From: Enterobacteriaceae bacterium UBA5654
Lineage (GTDB): Bacteria; Pseudomonadota; Gammaproteobacteria; Enterobacterales; Enterobacteriaceae
Length of the DNA: 64,000 nt
Assembly (NCBI GenBank): GCA_002421005.1
Contig: DIJC01000020.1
Coordinates: 138,950 to 202,949 of the forward strand
Reading direction: 5' to 3'
Shown here: positions 1 to 9,332 of the stretch, one piece after another
Layout of the letters: each line of letters begins with the position of its first letter
Position numbering within the stretch: the first letter of the stretch is position 1
Translations under genes and position numbers: made by a program
Notes under the pieces: generated by a model
What the model saw: only the letters and a program-made list of their open reading frames with translations
The model's database searches: none
What the model was told of the DNA's origin: nothing

Positions 1-222
1 CCAGGCTTTCAGTGTGACCAGCAGGAGATCGCTGTCGGCCAGAAAGTCGGGATCGTTGGCTATCAAGGATTCGTTAAAGATTGAGCCGTCCAGCTCGACC
101 AGATTGACGCTGCAATACGGTTGCGGCACCCGTAACCAGCCCTGAACGTCATGCCCATGCTGATGAAGTGCGTTCAGCCAGAGTTGTCCCATTGCACCGC
201 ATCCGAGTACGGTAATTTTCAT
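1..222 (-). CDS. panE: 2-dehydropantoate 2-reductase, N-terminal part (runs off the window start)
   Basis: NADPH-dependent reductase that makes pantoate from ketopantoate in pantothenate/CoA synthesis. Only the first 74 codons are present, in one open frame to base 1. The N-terminus reads MKITVLGCGAMGQLW and contains the Rossmann GxGxxG motif (GCGAMG, residues 7-12). The sequence continues through RVPQPYCSVNLVE and a FNESL segment, as in enterobacterial PanE. An AGGAGG ribosome site lies a few bases before the ATG at 222. The gene is divergent from yajQ, the usual enterobacterial arrangement. The C-terminal catalytic part lies outside the window. Confidence 0.95.
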   Translation of the reverse strand, partial: MKITVLGCGAMGQLWLNALHQHGHDVQGWLRVPQPYCSVNLVELDGSIFNESLIANDPDFLADSDLLLVTLKAW

Positions 223-286
223 TGATCCTCCTCGCTTGTCACCGATCCACTCTGGCGCTTTCGACTACGCTTCTGGACAGAACAAG

Positions 287-314
287 TTGAGTTATGCCGT
301 GTGGCGGGTATTAT
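287..314 (+). promoter_or_regulatory. Candidate sigma-70 promoter of yajQ
   Basis: TTGAGT at 287-292 and TATTAT at 309-314 are separated by 16 bp and sit about 33 bp before the yajQ start. The boxes are seen directly; activity is inferred. Confidence 0.45.
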
Positions 315-346
315 GCATCGCAAAAGAAACTAAGGGAGAGGAAAAG

Positions 347-838
347 ATGCCATCTTTCGATATTGTCTCTGAAGTTGATCTTCAGGAAGCCCGTAACGCA
401 GTTGACAACGCCAGCCGTGAAGTTGAGTCACGCTTCGATTTTCGCAACGTTGAGGCGACTTTTGAGCTGAACGACGCTAATAAGACCATTAAGGTGCTGA
501 GCGAATCCGATTTTCAGGTGAATCAACTGCTGGGTATTCTGCGCGCCAAGCTGCTCAAGCGCGGCATTGAAGGCACTTCGCTGGACGTGCCGGAAACCTT
601 CGTCCACAGTGGTAAAACCTGGTTTGTGGAAGCGAAGCTGAAGCAGGGCATCGAAAGCGCAATCCAGAAGAAAATCGTCAAGCTGATTAAAGACAGCAAG
701 CTGAAAGTGCAGGCGCAAATTCAGGGGGAAGAGATCCGCATTACCGGGAAATCCCGTGACGATCTGCAATCCGTGATGGCGCTGGTACGCGGTGGCGATC
801 TGGGACAGCCGTTCCAGTTTAAAAACTTCCGCGATTAA
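347..838 (+). CDS. yajQ: YajQ family nucleotide-binding protein
   Basis: Small cytosolic protein of 163 aa, the same length as E. coli YajQ. The family has two ferredoxin-like domains; members bind nucleotides, and some Xanthomonas/Pseudomonas relatives bind cyclic di-GMP. The precise enterobacterial role is unsettled. The frame is open upstream to 236, but the family N-terminus is MPSFDIVSEVDLQEARN, which starts at the ATG at 347 after a GGGAGAGG ribosome site, so that start is chosen. The protein is rich in charged residues, with no signal or membrane segment. It is monocistronic; a strong hairpin lies just after the stop. Confidence 0.95.
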   Translation: MPSFDIVSEVDLQEARNAVDNASREVESRFDFRNVEATFELNDANKTIKVLSESDFQVNQLLGILRAKLLKRGIEGTSLDVPETFVHSGKTWFVEAKLKQGIESAIQKKIVKLIKDSKLKVQAQIQGEEIRITGKSRDDLQSVMALVRGGDLGQPFQFKNFRD

Positions 839-849
839 TCAGCCGTATT

Positions 850-881
850 GCAGGTCCATCCGCGTGAGCGGGTGGACCTGC
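850..881. other. Hairpin between convergent yajQ and yajR
   Basis: A 14-bp stem (850-863 with 868-881, one G-T pair) closes a GTGA loop. Neither side has a U-tract, so this is a shared 3'-end stem-loop of two convergent genes rather than a canonical intrinsic terminator. Confidence 0.6.
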
Positions 882-937
882 TGCGGGATGCGATGATTGT
901 CAGGGACGCTGTGCCACGCTCACACCCGTAGCCAGAG

Positions 938-2311
938 CTACGCGGCTTCTTTTGCGCTGATGCGCTGCTCAATCTCAAAACGATTAGTGACTTTGCTGTC
1001 AATTTTGACATAGGCTGAATGCTCTTCGGCAACGACCAGCACTTCGCTGACGCCAGCCGTTGCCAACAGGCGATCCTTCAGCGCGTCATCGGCATGAATT
1101 TCCGGGGGGATTTCCACCCGCAGGCTGCTGACGTAGGGCGGCTCTTTCATGGTACTTGCCACCAGCAGCCAGAGGGTCGCCAGCAGCGCACCGGCGAGAA
1201 ACACCGTCTGCGAGTCAAATAATCCGTCTATCCAGCCCCCGAAAGAACCGCCAATCGCTACGCCAATAAACTGGCTGGTGGAATAAAGGCCCATCGCGGT
1301 GCCTTTGTATCCCGCCGGAGATTCTTTGCTGATAAGCGAAGGCAGCAGCGCTTCCATCAGATTGAAGGCGAGGAAGAACAGCTGCACGCCTGCCACCAGT
1401 TCCCAGAAGTGCGGACCGGAGCCCCAGAGCACAATTTCTGCAATCAGCAGGATCGCCACGCAGACCAGAAACACCCGTTTCATCCGGCGTTTCACTTCGG
1501 CATAAATAATAAACGGCACCACCGAGACGAACGAAATCAGCATGGTCGCCAGGTAGACTTTCCAGTGCTCGTTTGAGGCCAGCCCCGCCGACTCCAGCTG
1601 GCCGGGAAGGGCGACAAACGTCGACATCAGCAGAATATGCAGGCACATAATGCCGAAATTAAGCTTCAGCAGTCGTGGCTCGACCATCACTTTACGGAAG
1701 CAGCCTTTGACCATCCCCGATTCGCGGTTGAGAACGTGATTTTTACTGTCCGGCACAAACCAGATGGTCAGCGCGATGCCTGCCGTCGCCAGCGCAGCGA
1801 TCATCCAGAACAGCGCATTCAGCCCAAGTTTGTGGGTGATGATCGGCCCCAGCACCATGGCGATAGCAAAGGTCACGCCAAAGCTGACGCCGATAAACGC
1901 CATCGCTTTGGTGCGGTTCTGTTCCCGGGTTAAATCTGAAAGCAGGGCCATTACCGCAGCGGCAATCGCCCCGGAGCCTTGCAGAGCCCGCCCGAGAATA
2001 ATGCCCCAGATAGAATGTGACAGGGCGGCAATCATGCTGCCGATAACGAAAATCGCCAGCCCACCGACGATCAGCGGCTTGCGCCCGATGCGGTCAGAAA
2101 GCAGGCCAAAAGGAATTTGAAATACTGCCTGTGCGAGGCCATAAATACCAATCGCCAGACCAATCAGGGCTTCGCTTGCCCCCTGAAGCACCATGCCATA
2201 AGTGGTCAAAACGGGCAGAACCATAAACATGCCGAGCATACGCAGGGAGAAGACGGCCCCTAAACCCCAGGTCGCGCGCAGCTCGCCCGGCGTCATTTTG
2301 TAATCGTTCAT
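938..2311 (-). CDS. yajR: MFS transporter YajR
   Basis: Inner-membrane major facilitator protein of 457 aa with about 12 membrane segments. The loop 2-3 motif GLLSDRIGRKP is intact. A C-terminal soluble ferredoxin-like extension of about 65 residues, ending in KVTNRFEIEQ, is the YAM domain that sets YajR apart from other MFS proteins. The substrate is unknown; the family fold suggests a proton-driven drug/metabolite exporter. The frame is open 32 codons further upstream, but the family start MNDYKMTPGE at 2311 follows a GAGGTGG ribosome site and is preferred. The gene is convergent with yajQ and lies upstream of the 3' end of the cyo operon on the same strand. Confidence 0.95.
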   Translation of the reverse strand: MNDYKMTPGELRATWGLGAVFSLRMLGMFMVLPVLTTYGMVLQGASEALIGLAIGIYGLAQAVFQIPFGLLSDRIGRKPLIVGGLAIFVIGSMIAALSHSIWGIILGRALQGSGAIAAAVMALLSDLTREQNRTKAMAFIGVSFGVTFAIAMVLGPIITHKLGLNALFWMIAALATAGIALTIWFVPDSKNHVLNRESGMVKGCFRKVMVEPRLLKLNFGIMCLHILLMSTFVALPGQLESAGLASNEHWKVYLATMLISFVSVVPFIIYAEVKRRMKRVFLVCVAILLIAEIVLWGSGPHFWELVAGVQLFFLAFNLMEALLPSLISKESPAGYKGTAMGLYSTSQFIGVAIGGSFGGWIDGLFDSQTVFLAGALLATLWLLVASTMKEPPYVSSLRVEIPPEIHADDALKDRLLATAGVSEVLVVAEEHSAYVKIDSKVTNRFEIEQRISAKEAA

Positions 2312-2524
2312 TACCACCTCAATGTAAAAGCCAGGGATAGTGTAGTGCGGGCAGGAATGAGGGTAAACAGATGATTGTTTAAAACATATTTCATAAAGGT
2401 TGCTCATTCTGGCGGGAGGGGAATGTTATTAGTTTGAAGTTAATAAAACCGGGTAGTTTTGTAATAAATAACCAGCGGCGTTAACGGGAGAAACTGCGAA
2501 GTACGGAAATTGACGGGGTGAATA

Positions 2525-2550
2525 AAGTAAGGCACGGGCGTGCCTTACTT
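2525..2550 (-). terminator. Terminator of the cyo operon
   Basis: A near-perfect 12-bp inverted repeat with a GG loop lies 14 bp after the cyoE stop. It is flanked by T-rich sequence on both strands (TTTTTTG on +, TTTATT on -), so it could stop transcription both ways. Confidence 0.8.
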
Positions 2551-2563
2551 TTTTGTTACCTGG

Positions 2564-3451
2564 TTACCAGACGTAAGTCAGCAGGCTGTGTGAATCCGGC
2601 ACCATAAAATCGACTGACATCATTACGCTAAGCGCGGTAATGGCGATGATGGAGAAGCCGAACAGCTTGCGCGCCCAGACTTTATCATCTTCCACTTTAT
2701 AACCGCGTAGCGCCATGCCCAGCCACCACACGCTCACCGCCGCTGCGACCACCAGGTATTTATACCCGGCGTAACCGCCCAGCGACAGCATCAGCGTGGC
2801 GATAGCAAACGCGATGATGTACAGCGTGATATGGTTTTTGGCGACCGAAATGCCTTTCACCACCGGCAGTACCGGAATGTTCGCCGCCTGATAATCCTTA
2901 AAGCGGAAAATCGCGATGGCGTAGGAGTGAGGCATCTGCCACAGGCTGAAAATCGCCAGCAGGATCGCCGCGCCGCTGTCAAACTGGTTGGTCACCGCGC
3001 AGTAGCCAATCACCGGCGGCGCAGCGCCGGAGAGCGAGCCAATCAGGGTGCCATAGACGGAGTGACGTTTCATATACAGGCTGTAGACGCCCACATACAC
3101 CACGAACCCCATGACCCCCAGCCAGCAGGCCAGCGGATTGGCCCCAAACCACAGTAGCATAAAGCCAGCAATACCCAACAAGGTGGCGTACACCAGCGAG
3201 ACTTTTGGCGAGATCAGCCCCTTGACCAGCACCCGGTTTTTCGTCCGCTCCATCTTACGATCGATGTCACGGTCGATATAGTTGTTGAAAACACAACCAG
3301 AGGCGACCACCAGAGATACGCCAAGCAGCGTATAGATGAACAGCGGATAATCGATGCTGCCTTTTGACGCTAGCAGGAATCCGCCGATCACCGAGATCAG
3401 GTTGCCAAAAATGATGCCTGGTTTCGTTACTTGCAGGTATTGCTTAAACAT
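2564..3451 (-). CDS. cyoE: Protoheme IX farnesyltransferase (heme O synthase)
   Basis: Integral membrane prenyltransferase (295 aa) that adds a farnesyl group to heme b, giving the heme O needed at the high-spin site of cytochrome bo3. The UbiA-type Asp motif NNYIDRDIDRKM and the second motif region after SVAKNHITLY are present, with about nine hydrophobic segments. The start MFKQYLQVTKPG at 3451 matches the family. An in-frame ATG 15 codons upstream would read into the cyoD end and is not favoured. It is the last gene of cyoABCDE, 11 bp after cyoD. Confidence 0.97.
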   Translation of the reverse strand: MFKQYLQVTKPGIIFGNLISVIGGFLLASKGSIDYPLFIYTLLGVSLVVASGCVFNNYIDRDIDRKMERTKNRVLVKGLISPKVSLVYATLLGIAGFMLLWFGANPLACWLGVMGFVVYVGVYSLYMKRHSVYGTLIGSLSGAAPPVIGYCAVTNQFDSGAAILLAIFSLWQMPHSYAIAIFRFKDYQAANIPVLPVVKGISVAKNHITLYIIAFAIATLMLSLGGYAGYKYLVVAAAVSVWWLGMALRGYKVEDDKVWARKLFGFSIIAITALSVMMSVDFMVPDSHSLLTYVW

Positions 3452-3462
3452 ACACGCCGCTC

Positions 3463-3792
3463 TTAGTGAACCATCATGTTGTAGTTGAGGTTCCACATGA
3501 TCCAGATTGAACCCACTACCAGGATAGCGATGATAATCACGGTAAAGACAAAGGCCGTCAGGTTCCAGCGCTCCTCAGAAGAGGTGTTCATGTGCAGGAA
3601 GCAGACCAGATGCACCAGAATCTGTACCACCGCAGTAACCAGAATGGTTCCGAGGATCGCACCGTGCGACACGGCACCGCTCATTACCAGCCAGAACGGG
3701 ATCACCGTCAGGATGATCGACAGGATAAATCCTGTCATGTAGGTCTTTACGCTGCCGTGGGACGCGCCGTTGTGATCGGTTGAATGACTCAT
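3463..3792 (-). CDS. cyoD: Cytochrome bo3 ubiquinol oxidase subunit IV
   Basis: Small membrane subunit (109 aa) with three hydrophobic helices (FILSIILTVIPFWLVM, AILGTILVTAVVQILVHL, FVFTVIIIAILVVGSIWIM) and a His/Ser-rich cytosolic N-terminus. It helps assemble the copper centre in subunit I. The start is MSHSTDHNGASHG at 3792. The ATG overlaps the cyoC stop by one base (TAATG), so the two are translationally coupled. Confidence 0.97.
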   Translation of the reverse strand: MSHSTDHNGASHGSVKTYMTGFILSIILTVIPFWLVMSGAVSHGAILGTILVTAVVQILVHLVCFLHMNTSSEERWNLTAFVFTVIIIAILVVGSIWIMWNLNYNMMVH

Positions 3793-4406
3793 TACATCGC
3801 CCCCATCAGATAAACTACAGAGAACACGCAGATCCACACTACGTCCAGGAAGTGCCAGAACAGGCTCAGGCACATGATACGGGTACGGTTAGTGCTGGTC
3901 AGACCGCGACGCTTGATCTGGAACATCAGCACAGCCATCCATACCAGACCTGAGGTGACGTGCAGTCCGTGGGTGCCGACCAGCGCAAAGAACGCCGACA
4001 GGAAGCCGCTGCGATCCGGGCCATAACCTTCAACAATCAGGTGATGGAATTCATAGATTTCCATTCCCACGAACCCGGCACCAAACAGGAAGGTGAGGGC
4101 AAGCCAGGTGATGACCTGGCTTTTGTTGTCTTTGTGCATGGCGATCGCCGCCATGCCGTAGGTGATGGAGCTAAACAGCAGCAGGAACGTTTCGACCAGC
4201 ACGAACGGCAGCTCAAAAATGTCCTTGCCGGTCGGACCACCCGCCGTGCCGTTGACCAGCACTGCGTAAGTGGCGAACAGGCACGAGAACAGAATGCAGT
4301 CGCTCATCAGGTAGATCCAGAAACCGAAAACTTTGTTCGATCCTGCATCGTGATGCCCATGATCGTGCGCATGGGCCGTAGTTTGGTTAAAAGTGCTCGT
4401 TGCCAT
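3792..4406 (-). CDS. cyoC: Cytochrome bo3 ubiquinol oxidase subunit III
   Basis: Heme-copper oxidase subunit III (204 aa) with five membrane helices after a His-rich N-terminus (HAHDHGHHD). It carries no cofactors and stabilises subunit I and proton uptake. GTHGLHVTSGLVWM is the conserved helix segment of the family. The start codon overlaps the cyoB stop by one base (TAATG). Confidence 0.97.
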   Translation of the reverse strand: MATSTFNQTTAHAHDHGHHDAGSNKVFGFWIYLMSDCILFSCLFATYAVLVNGTAGGPTGKDIFELPFVLVETFLLLFSSITYGMAAIAMHKDNKSQVITWLALTFLFGAGFVGMEIYEFHHLIVEGYGPDRSGFLSAFFALVGTHGLHVTSGLVWMAVLMFQIKRRGLTSTNRTRIMCLSLFWHFLDVVWICVFSVVYLMGAM

Positions 4407-6388
4407 TATTTCAGCCCTGCCTTAGTGATTTCATCGAAATGCTGGTTTTCCAGTTTTTCGACTTCCGCTACCGGCACGTAATAATCCACGTCTTCGTCAA
4501 AGCTTTTCACAATCCACGTAATGATCATGCCTGCGAAGCTCGCGATAGCCAGCCACCAGATATGCCAGATCATGGCGAAACCAAACAGCGTGGTGAAGGC
4601 AGCAATGATGATGCCCGCGCCAGTGTTTTTCGGCATATGAATTTCTTCATAACGCTCAGGCTTTTTATACGCGTCGCCTTTGTCTTTCATTTCCCAGAAG
4701 GCATCACGTTCATGAACGTGCGGCACGACGGCAAAGTTATAGAACGGCGGCGGCGAAGAGGTTGCCCACTCCAGGGTACGACCACCCCACGGATCGCCGG
4801 TCAGGTCACGGTTCTGATCGCGGTCGCGAATAGACACGTAGAACTGAATCAGCTGGCAGAGAATACCGCAGGCGATAAGCGCTGCGCCGCCCGCTGCAAT
4901 CATCAGCATCGAGTGGAACTGCGGATCGATCTGCTGGCTTAAGCGACGGGTCATCCCCATGAAGCCCAGCACGTACAGCGGCATGAAGGCCACGAAGAAG
5001 CCGATGATCCAGAACCAGAAGGCGCGTTTGCCCCAGGTTTCGTTCAGGGTGAAGCCAAAGGCTTTCGGCCACCAGTAGGTCAGGCCCGCGAAGCAGCCGA
5101 ACACCACACCACCGATAATCACGTTATGGAAGTGGGCGATCAGGAACAGGCTGTTATGCAGCACAAAGTCTGCGCCCGGCACCGCCAGCAGTACGCCGGT
5201 CATACCGCCCACCGAGAAGGTGACGATAAAGCCGATAGTCCACATCATGGCAGTGTTGAACTGGATACGCCCCTGATACATGGTGAACAGCCAGTTGAAA
5301 ATCTTCACCCCGGTCGGGATGGCGATAATCATGGTGGTAATACCAAAGAAGGCGTTTACGTTCGCGCCCGCACCCATCGTGAAGAAGTGGTGCAGCCAGA
5401 CGATGAACGACAGAATGGTAATACAGACCGTTGCCCACACCAGCGAGGTGTAACCGAACAGACGCTTACGCGAGAAGGTTGCGGCGATTTCGGAGAACAC
5501 CCCGAATACCGGCAGCACCAGAATGTACACTTCCGGATGGCCCCAGGCCCAGATCAGGTTGATGTACATCATCATGTTGCCACCCATATCGTTGGTAAAG
5601 AAATGGGTGCCGATATAGCGGTCAAGCGTCAGCAACGCGACAGTGACGGTCAGGATCGGGAACGAGACAATAATCAGGATGTTGGCGCACAGCGACGCCC
5701 AGGTAAATACCGGCATTTTGAACATCGTCATGCCCGGCGCACGCATACGCAGGATGGTGACGAAGAAGTTAATACCGGTCAGCGTCGTACCAATACCGGA
5801 TAGCTGGAGACTCCAGATCCAGTAATCGACCCCAACGCTGGGACTGTACTCTATTCCCGAAAGCGGCGGATACGCCAGCCAGCCGGTCTGCGCGAATTCG
5901 CCCAGGCCCAGTGACAGGTTTACCAGGATCACCCCAACTACCGTGAACCAGAAGCTCAGGTTGTTCAGGAACGGGAACGCCACGTCGCGCGCACCGATCT
6001 GAAGCGGAACCACCAGGTTCATCAGACCGATAACAAACGGCATCGCCACGAAGAAGATCATGATCACGCCGTGAGCGGTGAAGACCTGATCGTAGTGGTG
6101 AGGCGGCAGAAATCCTGCTTCCCCGGCGGAGGCCAGCGCCTGCTGGCTACGCATCATGATGGCATCGGCAAAGCCACGCAGCAGCATGACAATCGCCACG
6201 ATGACGTACATGATACCGAGTCGTTTATGGTCAACCGAAGTTAGCCACTCTTTCCATAACCAGGACCACTTACCGAAGTAAGTGATCGCCGCAACTAGCG
6301 CCAGACCCCCGACGATAATAGCCGCGATCGTAACCATGATAATGGGTTCATGGTACGGCACTGCATCCAGTGTAAGTTTTCCGAACAT
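4406..6388 (-). CDS. cyoB: Cytochrome bo3 ubiquinol oxidase subunit I
   Basis: Catalytic subunit (660 aa) with 15 predicted helices. It oxidises ubiquinol, reduces O2 to water and pumps protons. Visible ligands are the low-spin heme histidines (TAHGVIMIFF and HFHNV), the CuB/heme o3 site (WGHPEVY with its His-Tyr crosslink pair, then WLHHFF) and the K-channel region. It is close to the E. coli length of 663 aa, with the C-terminus ending shortly after EITKAGLK. It is expressed at high oxygen in relatives. cyoA ends 19 bp upstream. Confidence 0.98.
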   Translation of the reverse strand: MFGKLTLDAVPYHEPIIMVTIAAIIVGGLALVAAITYFGKWSWLWKEWLTSVDHKRLGIMYVIVAIVMLLRGFADAIMMRSQQALASAGEAGFLPPHHYDQVFTAHGVIMIFFVAMPFVIGLMNLVVPLQIGARDVAFPFLNNLSFWFTVVGVILVNLSLGLGEFAQTGWLAYPPLSGIEYSPSVGVDYWIWSLQLSGIGTTLTGINFFVTILRMRAPGMTMFKMPVFTWASLCANILIIVSFPILTVTVALLTLDRYIGTHFFTNDMGGNMMMYINLIWAWGHPEVYILVLPVFGVFSEIAATFSRKRLFGYTSLVWATVCITILSFIVWLHHFFTMGAGANVNAFFGITTMIIAIPTGVKIFNWLFTMYQGRIQFNTAMMWTIGFIVTFSVGGMTGVLLAVPGADFVLHNSLFLIAHFHNVIIGGVVFGCFAGLTYWWPKAFGFTLNETWGKRAFWFWIIGFFVAFMPLYVLGFMGMTRRLSQQIDPQFHSMLMIAAGGAALIACGILCQLIQFYVSIRDRDQNRDLTGDPWGGRTLEWATSSPPPFYNFAVVPHVHERDAFWEMKDKGDAYKKPERYEEIHMPKNTGAGIIIAAFTTLFGFAMIWHIWWLAIASFAGMIITWIVKSFDEDVDYYVPVAEVEKLENQHFDEITKAGLK

Positions 6389-6407
6389 CGTTTTCTTCCT
6401 CGGCCCC

Positions 6408-7355
6408 TTAGTGAGAGGATTCCGCGTGGCTCATGTCCATGCCTTCCATGCCGTCGTGCGAGGTGTGCTCACCTTCCGGCTGGGTCATGTCCATGCTCTT
6501 CCCGTGGTCCATAAATTTGTTAATAACGTCTTTAAACAAATCCGGTTTCACGCTGGAGAAGTACTCCACTTTGTTATATTCGCTGGGCGCTGCAACCTTG
6601 TTGAACGTCGCCATATCGCTCATCGCGTTCGGAGACTGTTTCGCCTTCGCAACCCACTGATCGAATGCTGCACGGTCCGGTGTAGCGATAGCTTTGAACT
6701 TCATGCCAGAGAAACCTGGGCCACTATAGCTGGCGGAAATACCGTCATACGTGCCCGCTTCATTCGCGATAAGGTGCAGGTTGGTCTGCATACCCGCCAT
6801 CGCATAGATCTGGCTGCCCAGACGCGGGATAAAGAACGAGTTCATTACGGAGTTCGAGGTCACTTTGAACGCGACCGGAGTGTTCGCCGGGAAGGCGATT
6901 TCATTCACGGTAGCAATGCCCTGTTCCGGGTAAATGAAGAACCATTTCCAGTCCATTGAAACAACTTCGATGGTAATAGGTTGTTCATCGTGAGCCAGCG
7001 GCTTGCTGGGTTCGAGCGCGTGCGTGGTTTTCCATGTCAGCACGGCAAGGAACAGGATGATCAGAATTGGCACTGTCCAGACCACCGCTTCCACTTTATT
7101 GGAGTGTGACCAGTTAGGGCTATACTTCGCATCTTTATTGCTCGCACGGTACTTCCAGGCAAAACCTACAGCCATCAAGATGGCGGGAATAACGACAATT
7201 AACATCAGGCCAAAAGCCGTCAGTATCAATGAGCGTTGCTCCAGTCCGATCTGTCCTTTTGGGTCAAGGAGTGCAGAATCACAGCCGCTGAGTAAAAAAG
7301 CGCCTGCAAATAATGACAACCCTCCCAAACTTTTATTGTATTTCCAAAGTCTCAT
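6408..7355 (-). CDS. cyoA: Cytochrome bo3 ubiquinol oxidase subunit II (lipoprotein)
   Basis: Subunit II (315 aa, the E. coli length). It has a lipoprotein signal with lipobox LSGC (Cys25), two membrane helices (about residues 43-70 and 90-110) and a periplasmic cupredoxin domain. The domain lacks the CuA Cys/His ligands, as expected for a quinol rather than a cytochrome c oxidase. The C-terminal tail is rich in Met and His (GMEGMDMSHAESSH). It is the first gene of the operon, with a GAGGTC ribosome site before the ATG at 7355. Confidence 0.98.
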   Translation of the reverse strand: MRLWKYNKSLGGLSLFAGAFLLSGCDSALLDPKGQIGLEQRSLILTAFGLMLIVVIPAILMAVGFAWKYRASNKDAKYSPNWSHSNKVEAVVWTVPILIILFLAVLTWKTTHALEPSKPLAHDEQPITIEVVSMDWKWFFIYPEQGIATVNEIAFPANTPVAFKVTSNSVMNSFFIPRLGSQIYAMAGMQTNLHLIANEAGTYDGISASYSGPGFSGMKFKAIATPDRAAFDQWVAKAKQSPNAMSDMATFNKVAAPSEYNKVEYFSSVKPDLFKDVINKFMDHGKSMDMTQPEGEHTSHDGMEGMDMSHAESSH

Positions 7356-7758
7356 GTAACGACCTCAATTCCACGGGATCTGGTGGCGTTTAAAGAGTAT
7401 GGTCATTTTAAGGGAAGGTTACATTACTGTAAACATGAATGGAGCGGTGTCAGCTAAGTGTTACCGTCTTCTGCCGTACATGTCACACATGTTGCGCATT
7501 GTGTCTAAATTTCAACCAGTGCGGGGCGCATGGCGGGGGTTATAACGAAACAGGGAGGAAAGCGGGGGTGGAGAGGGCAATTGGTATAACCATTGCTTAA
7601 AAAACACAAATAATTAACAAATGCATATCAAATAAAAGACAATTAACACACCAAAAATTAATTTTTGTCCGGCTGAATCGGTTTAGGAAATATTATATTT
7701 CTGGCAACGTACCAATAATTTCCAGAAATCTATAACGCACAAAACAACAAATACTGAC
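7356..7758 (-). promoter_or_regulatory. Promoter-regulatory region of the cyo operon
   Basis: This 400-bp gap before cyoA turns strongly AT-rich from about 7590. On the cyo strand GTTAATT occurs twice (complements of 7612-7618 and 7641-7647), in TGTTAATT contexts that resemble ArcA half-sites. ArcA, Fur and CRP control of cyo is known in E. coli. I could not place a convincing -35/-10 pair. Confidence 0.4.
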
Positions 7759-7810
7759 AAAAAAGAAAAAAGCGTGCGCCGTTATAATTACTGGCGGTAA
7801 CTACAACGGC
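7759..7810 (-). terminator. Terminator of ampG
   Basis: On the minus strand the arms 7797-7810 and 7778-7791 form a 14-bp stem with two G-U pairs and a 5-nt loop. It is followed by CTTTTTTC and a further T-run. Confidence 0.85.
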
Positions 7811-7826
7811 AAATAACATTTTCTTA

Positions 7827-9287
7827 TCATTTAAGCGCAGGCATTTTGCGCAGCGCCAGGTAATCCAGCATGGCACCGAGCAGTACGCCGCTCACCCCCA
7901 GACTTGCGCCGCACGACAGCAGCAGAGGAGCCGCCGCAATACTCATCGCCAGTGCGACCAGCCACAGCACCAGCAGCACGCAGCCCAGCATCAGTAGCCA
8001 CAGGGCGAATCGATAAGCGCCGGTAAACTGTCTGCGCGGCAGGAAGTCTGCATGAAGCCGGGTATACTCCAGCGTCTGTCGGCACAGCAGCAGCAGTAAC
8101 AGCCCTGGCACGGCAGCGACGACGCTGAAAAGATAAAACGTTGACCAGCCGTGCGTTTCAACAAACCAGCCTGCAATCGGTCCCACGTAAACCCGGCCAA
8201 TCGCCGAAAGCGCAGAGAGCAGGGCGAACTGGGTCGCCGAGAATGAGCGGTTGCACAGGGTCATCAGCAGCGCGACAAACGCCGAGGTGCCCATGCCGCC
8301 GCACAGGTTTTCGAAAAACACTGCCGACGCCATGCTGATGATGTTTTTATCGGTAACGGAGAGCAGCCAGTAGCCAGCGTTAGAGACTCCCTGCAACGCG
8401 CCAAAAATAAGCAGGGCGCGAAACAGCGAGAGGCGCTGCATCAGGACGCCGCCGTACAGCGCGCCAATAATTGTTGCCAGCAGCCCCAGCGTTTTGTTCA
8501 CCATTCCGACCTGTCCGGCATCAAAGCCCACGCCGCGAATCAAAAACGGGGTAGTAAGGCTGAGCGCAAAGGCGTCGCCCAGCTTGTAAAGCACGATCAG
8601 CAGCAGAATTAGCCAGGCGTTATTGCGGCCAAAAAAATCCTGGAGCGGGGCGACTACCGCCTGTTCCAGCGTTTTCGGCACCGGGATGGCGTCGGTAGGT
8701 TCGGGGGCCAGCAGCGTGGCGACGATACAAGGGATTAACAGCGCCGCCATCAGCCAGTACATTCCCTGCCAGCCCAGCAGACGATCGGCCAGCCACAGCG
8801 CCAGCCCACCGGAAACCAGCATCCCCAGCCGGTAGCCGAGCACGCTGATTGCCGCGCCGGTGCCGCGCTCTTCGGCGGACAGGACATCCGTCTTCCAGGC
8901 ATCAAAAACAATATCCTGCGAAGCGGAGCAAAACGCGATAACTACCGCCAGCGCCGCCATCCAGCGTAGCTGGCTGGTCGGTTCCAAAAAGCCCATCCCG
9001 GCAATCGACAGCAGTAACAATCCCTGGGTGGCCAGCAACCAGCCGCGCCTGCGGCCAAAAAGCGGCGGCGTGTAGCGATCCATCAGCGGCGACCAGAGAA
9101 ATTTGAACACATACGCCTGACCGACCAGTGAAAAGATGCCAATGGTTTTCAGGTCGATATTTTCAACGGTCATCCACGCCTGAAGCGTGCCGGAGGTGAG
9201 CGCGAGCGGTAAGCCTGAGGCAAAACCCAGGATCAGCAGAATGGCAGATTTAGGCTGCCGAAAGAGATGCAAATAGTGGCTGGACAT
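7827..9287 (-). CDS. ampG: Muropeptide permease AmpG
   Basis: Inner-membrane MFS permease (486 aa; E. coli 491) that imports GlcNAc-anhydroMurNAc-peptides released during cell-wall turnover. It feeds murein recycling and, where chromosomal ampC/ampR exist, provides the beta-lactamase inducer. Conserved stretches include SGLPLALTSGTLQAWM, GRRRGWLLATQ and SQDIVFDAWKTDVL near the N-half, and FFENLCGGMGTSAFVALLM in the C-half. There are 12 or more hydrophobic segments; the C-terminal tail diverges from E. coli. It follows yajG on the same strand with a 45-bp gap that contains a hairpin. Confidence 0.96.
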   Translation of the reverse strand: MSSHYLHLFRQPKSAILLILGFASGLPLALTSGTLQAWMTVENIDLKTIGIFSLVGQAYVFKFLWSPLMDRYTPPLFGRRRGWLLATQGLLLLSIAGMGFLEPTSQLRWMAALAVVIAFCSASQDIVFDAWKTDVLSAEERGTGAAISVLGYRLGMLVSGGLALWLADRLLGWQGMYWLMAALLIPCIVATLLAPEPTDAIPVPKTLEQAVVAPLQDFFGRNNAWLILLLIVLYKLGDAFALSLTTPFLIRGVGFDAGQVGMVNKTLGLLATIIGALYGGVLMQRLSLFRALLIFGALQGVSNAGYWLLSVTDKNIISMASAVFFENLCGGMGTSAFVALLMTLCNRSFSATQFALLSALSAIGRVYVGPIAGWFVETHGWSTFYLFSVVAAVPGLLLLLLCRQTLEYTRLHADFLPRRQFTGAYRFALWLLMLGCVLLVLWLVALAMSIAAAPLLLSCGASLGVSGVLLGAMLDYLALRKMPALK

Positions 9288-9300
9288 CAGTGATGAGCAG

Positions 9301-9322
9301 CGACCCGGACGATACCGGGTCG
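9301..9322 (-). other. Hairpin between yajG and ampG
   Basis: Perfect 8-bp stem (9301-9308 with 9315-9322) and a 6-nt loop, without a U-tract. It may stabilise or partly attenuate a yajG-ampG transcript. Confidence 0.5.
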
Positions 9323-9332
9323 CCGAACAGGA

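Noticed and set aside
7480..7520. CRP site before cyoA (TGTGACATG on the minus strand)
   Set aside because: Only one half matches the TGTGA-N6-TCACA consensus; too weak to call.
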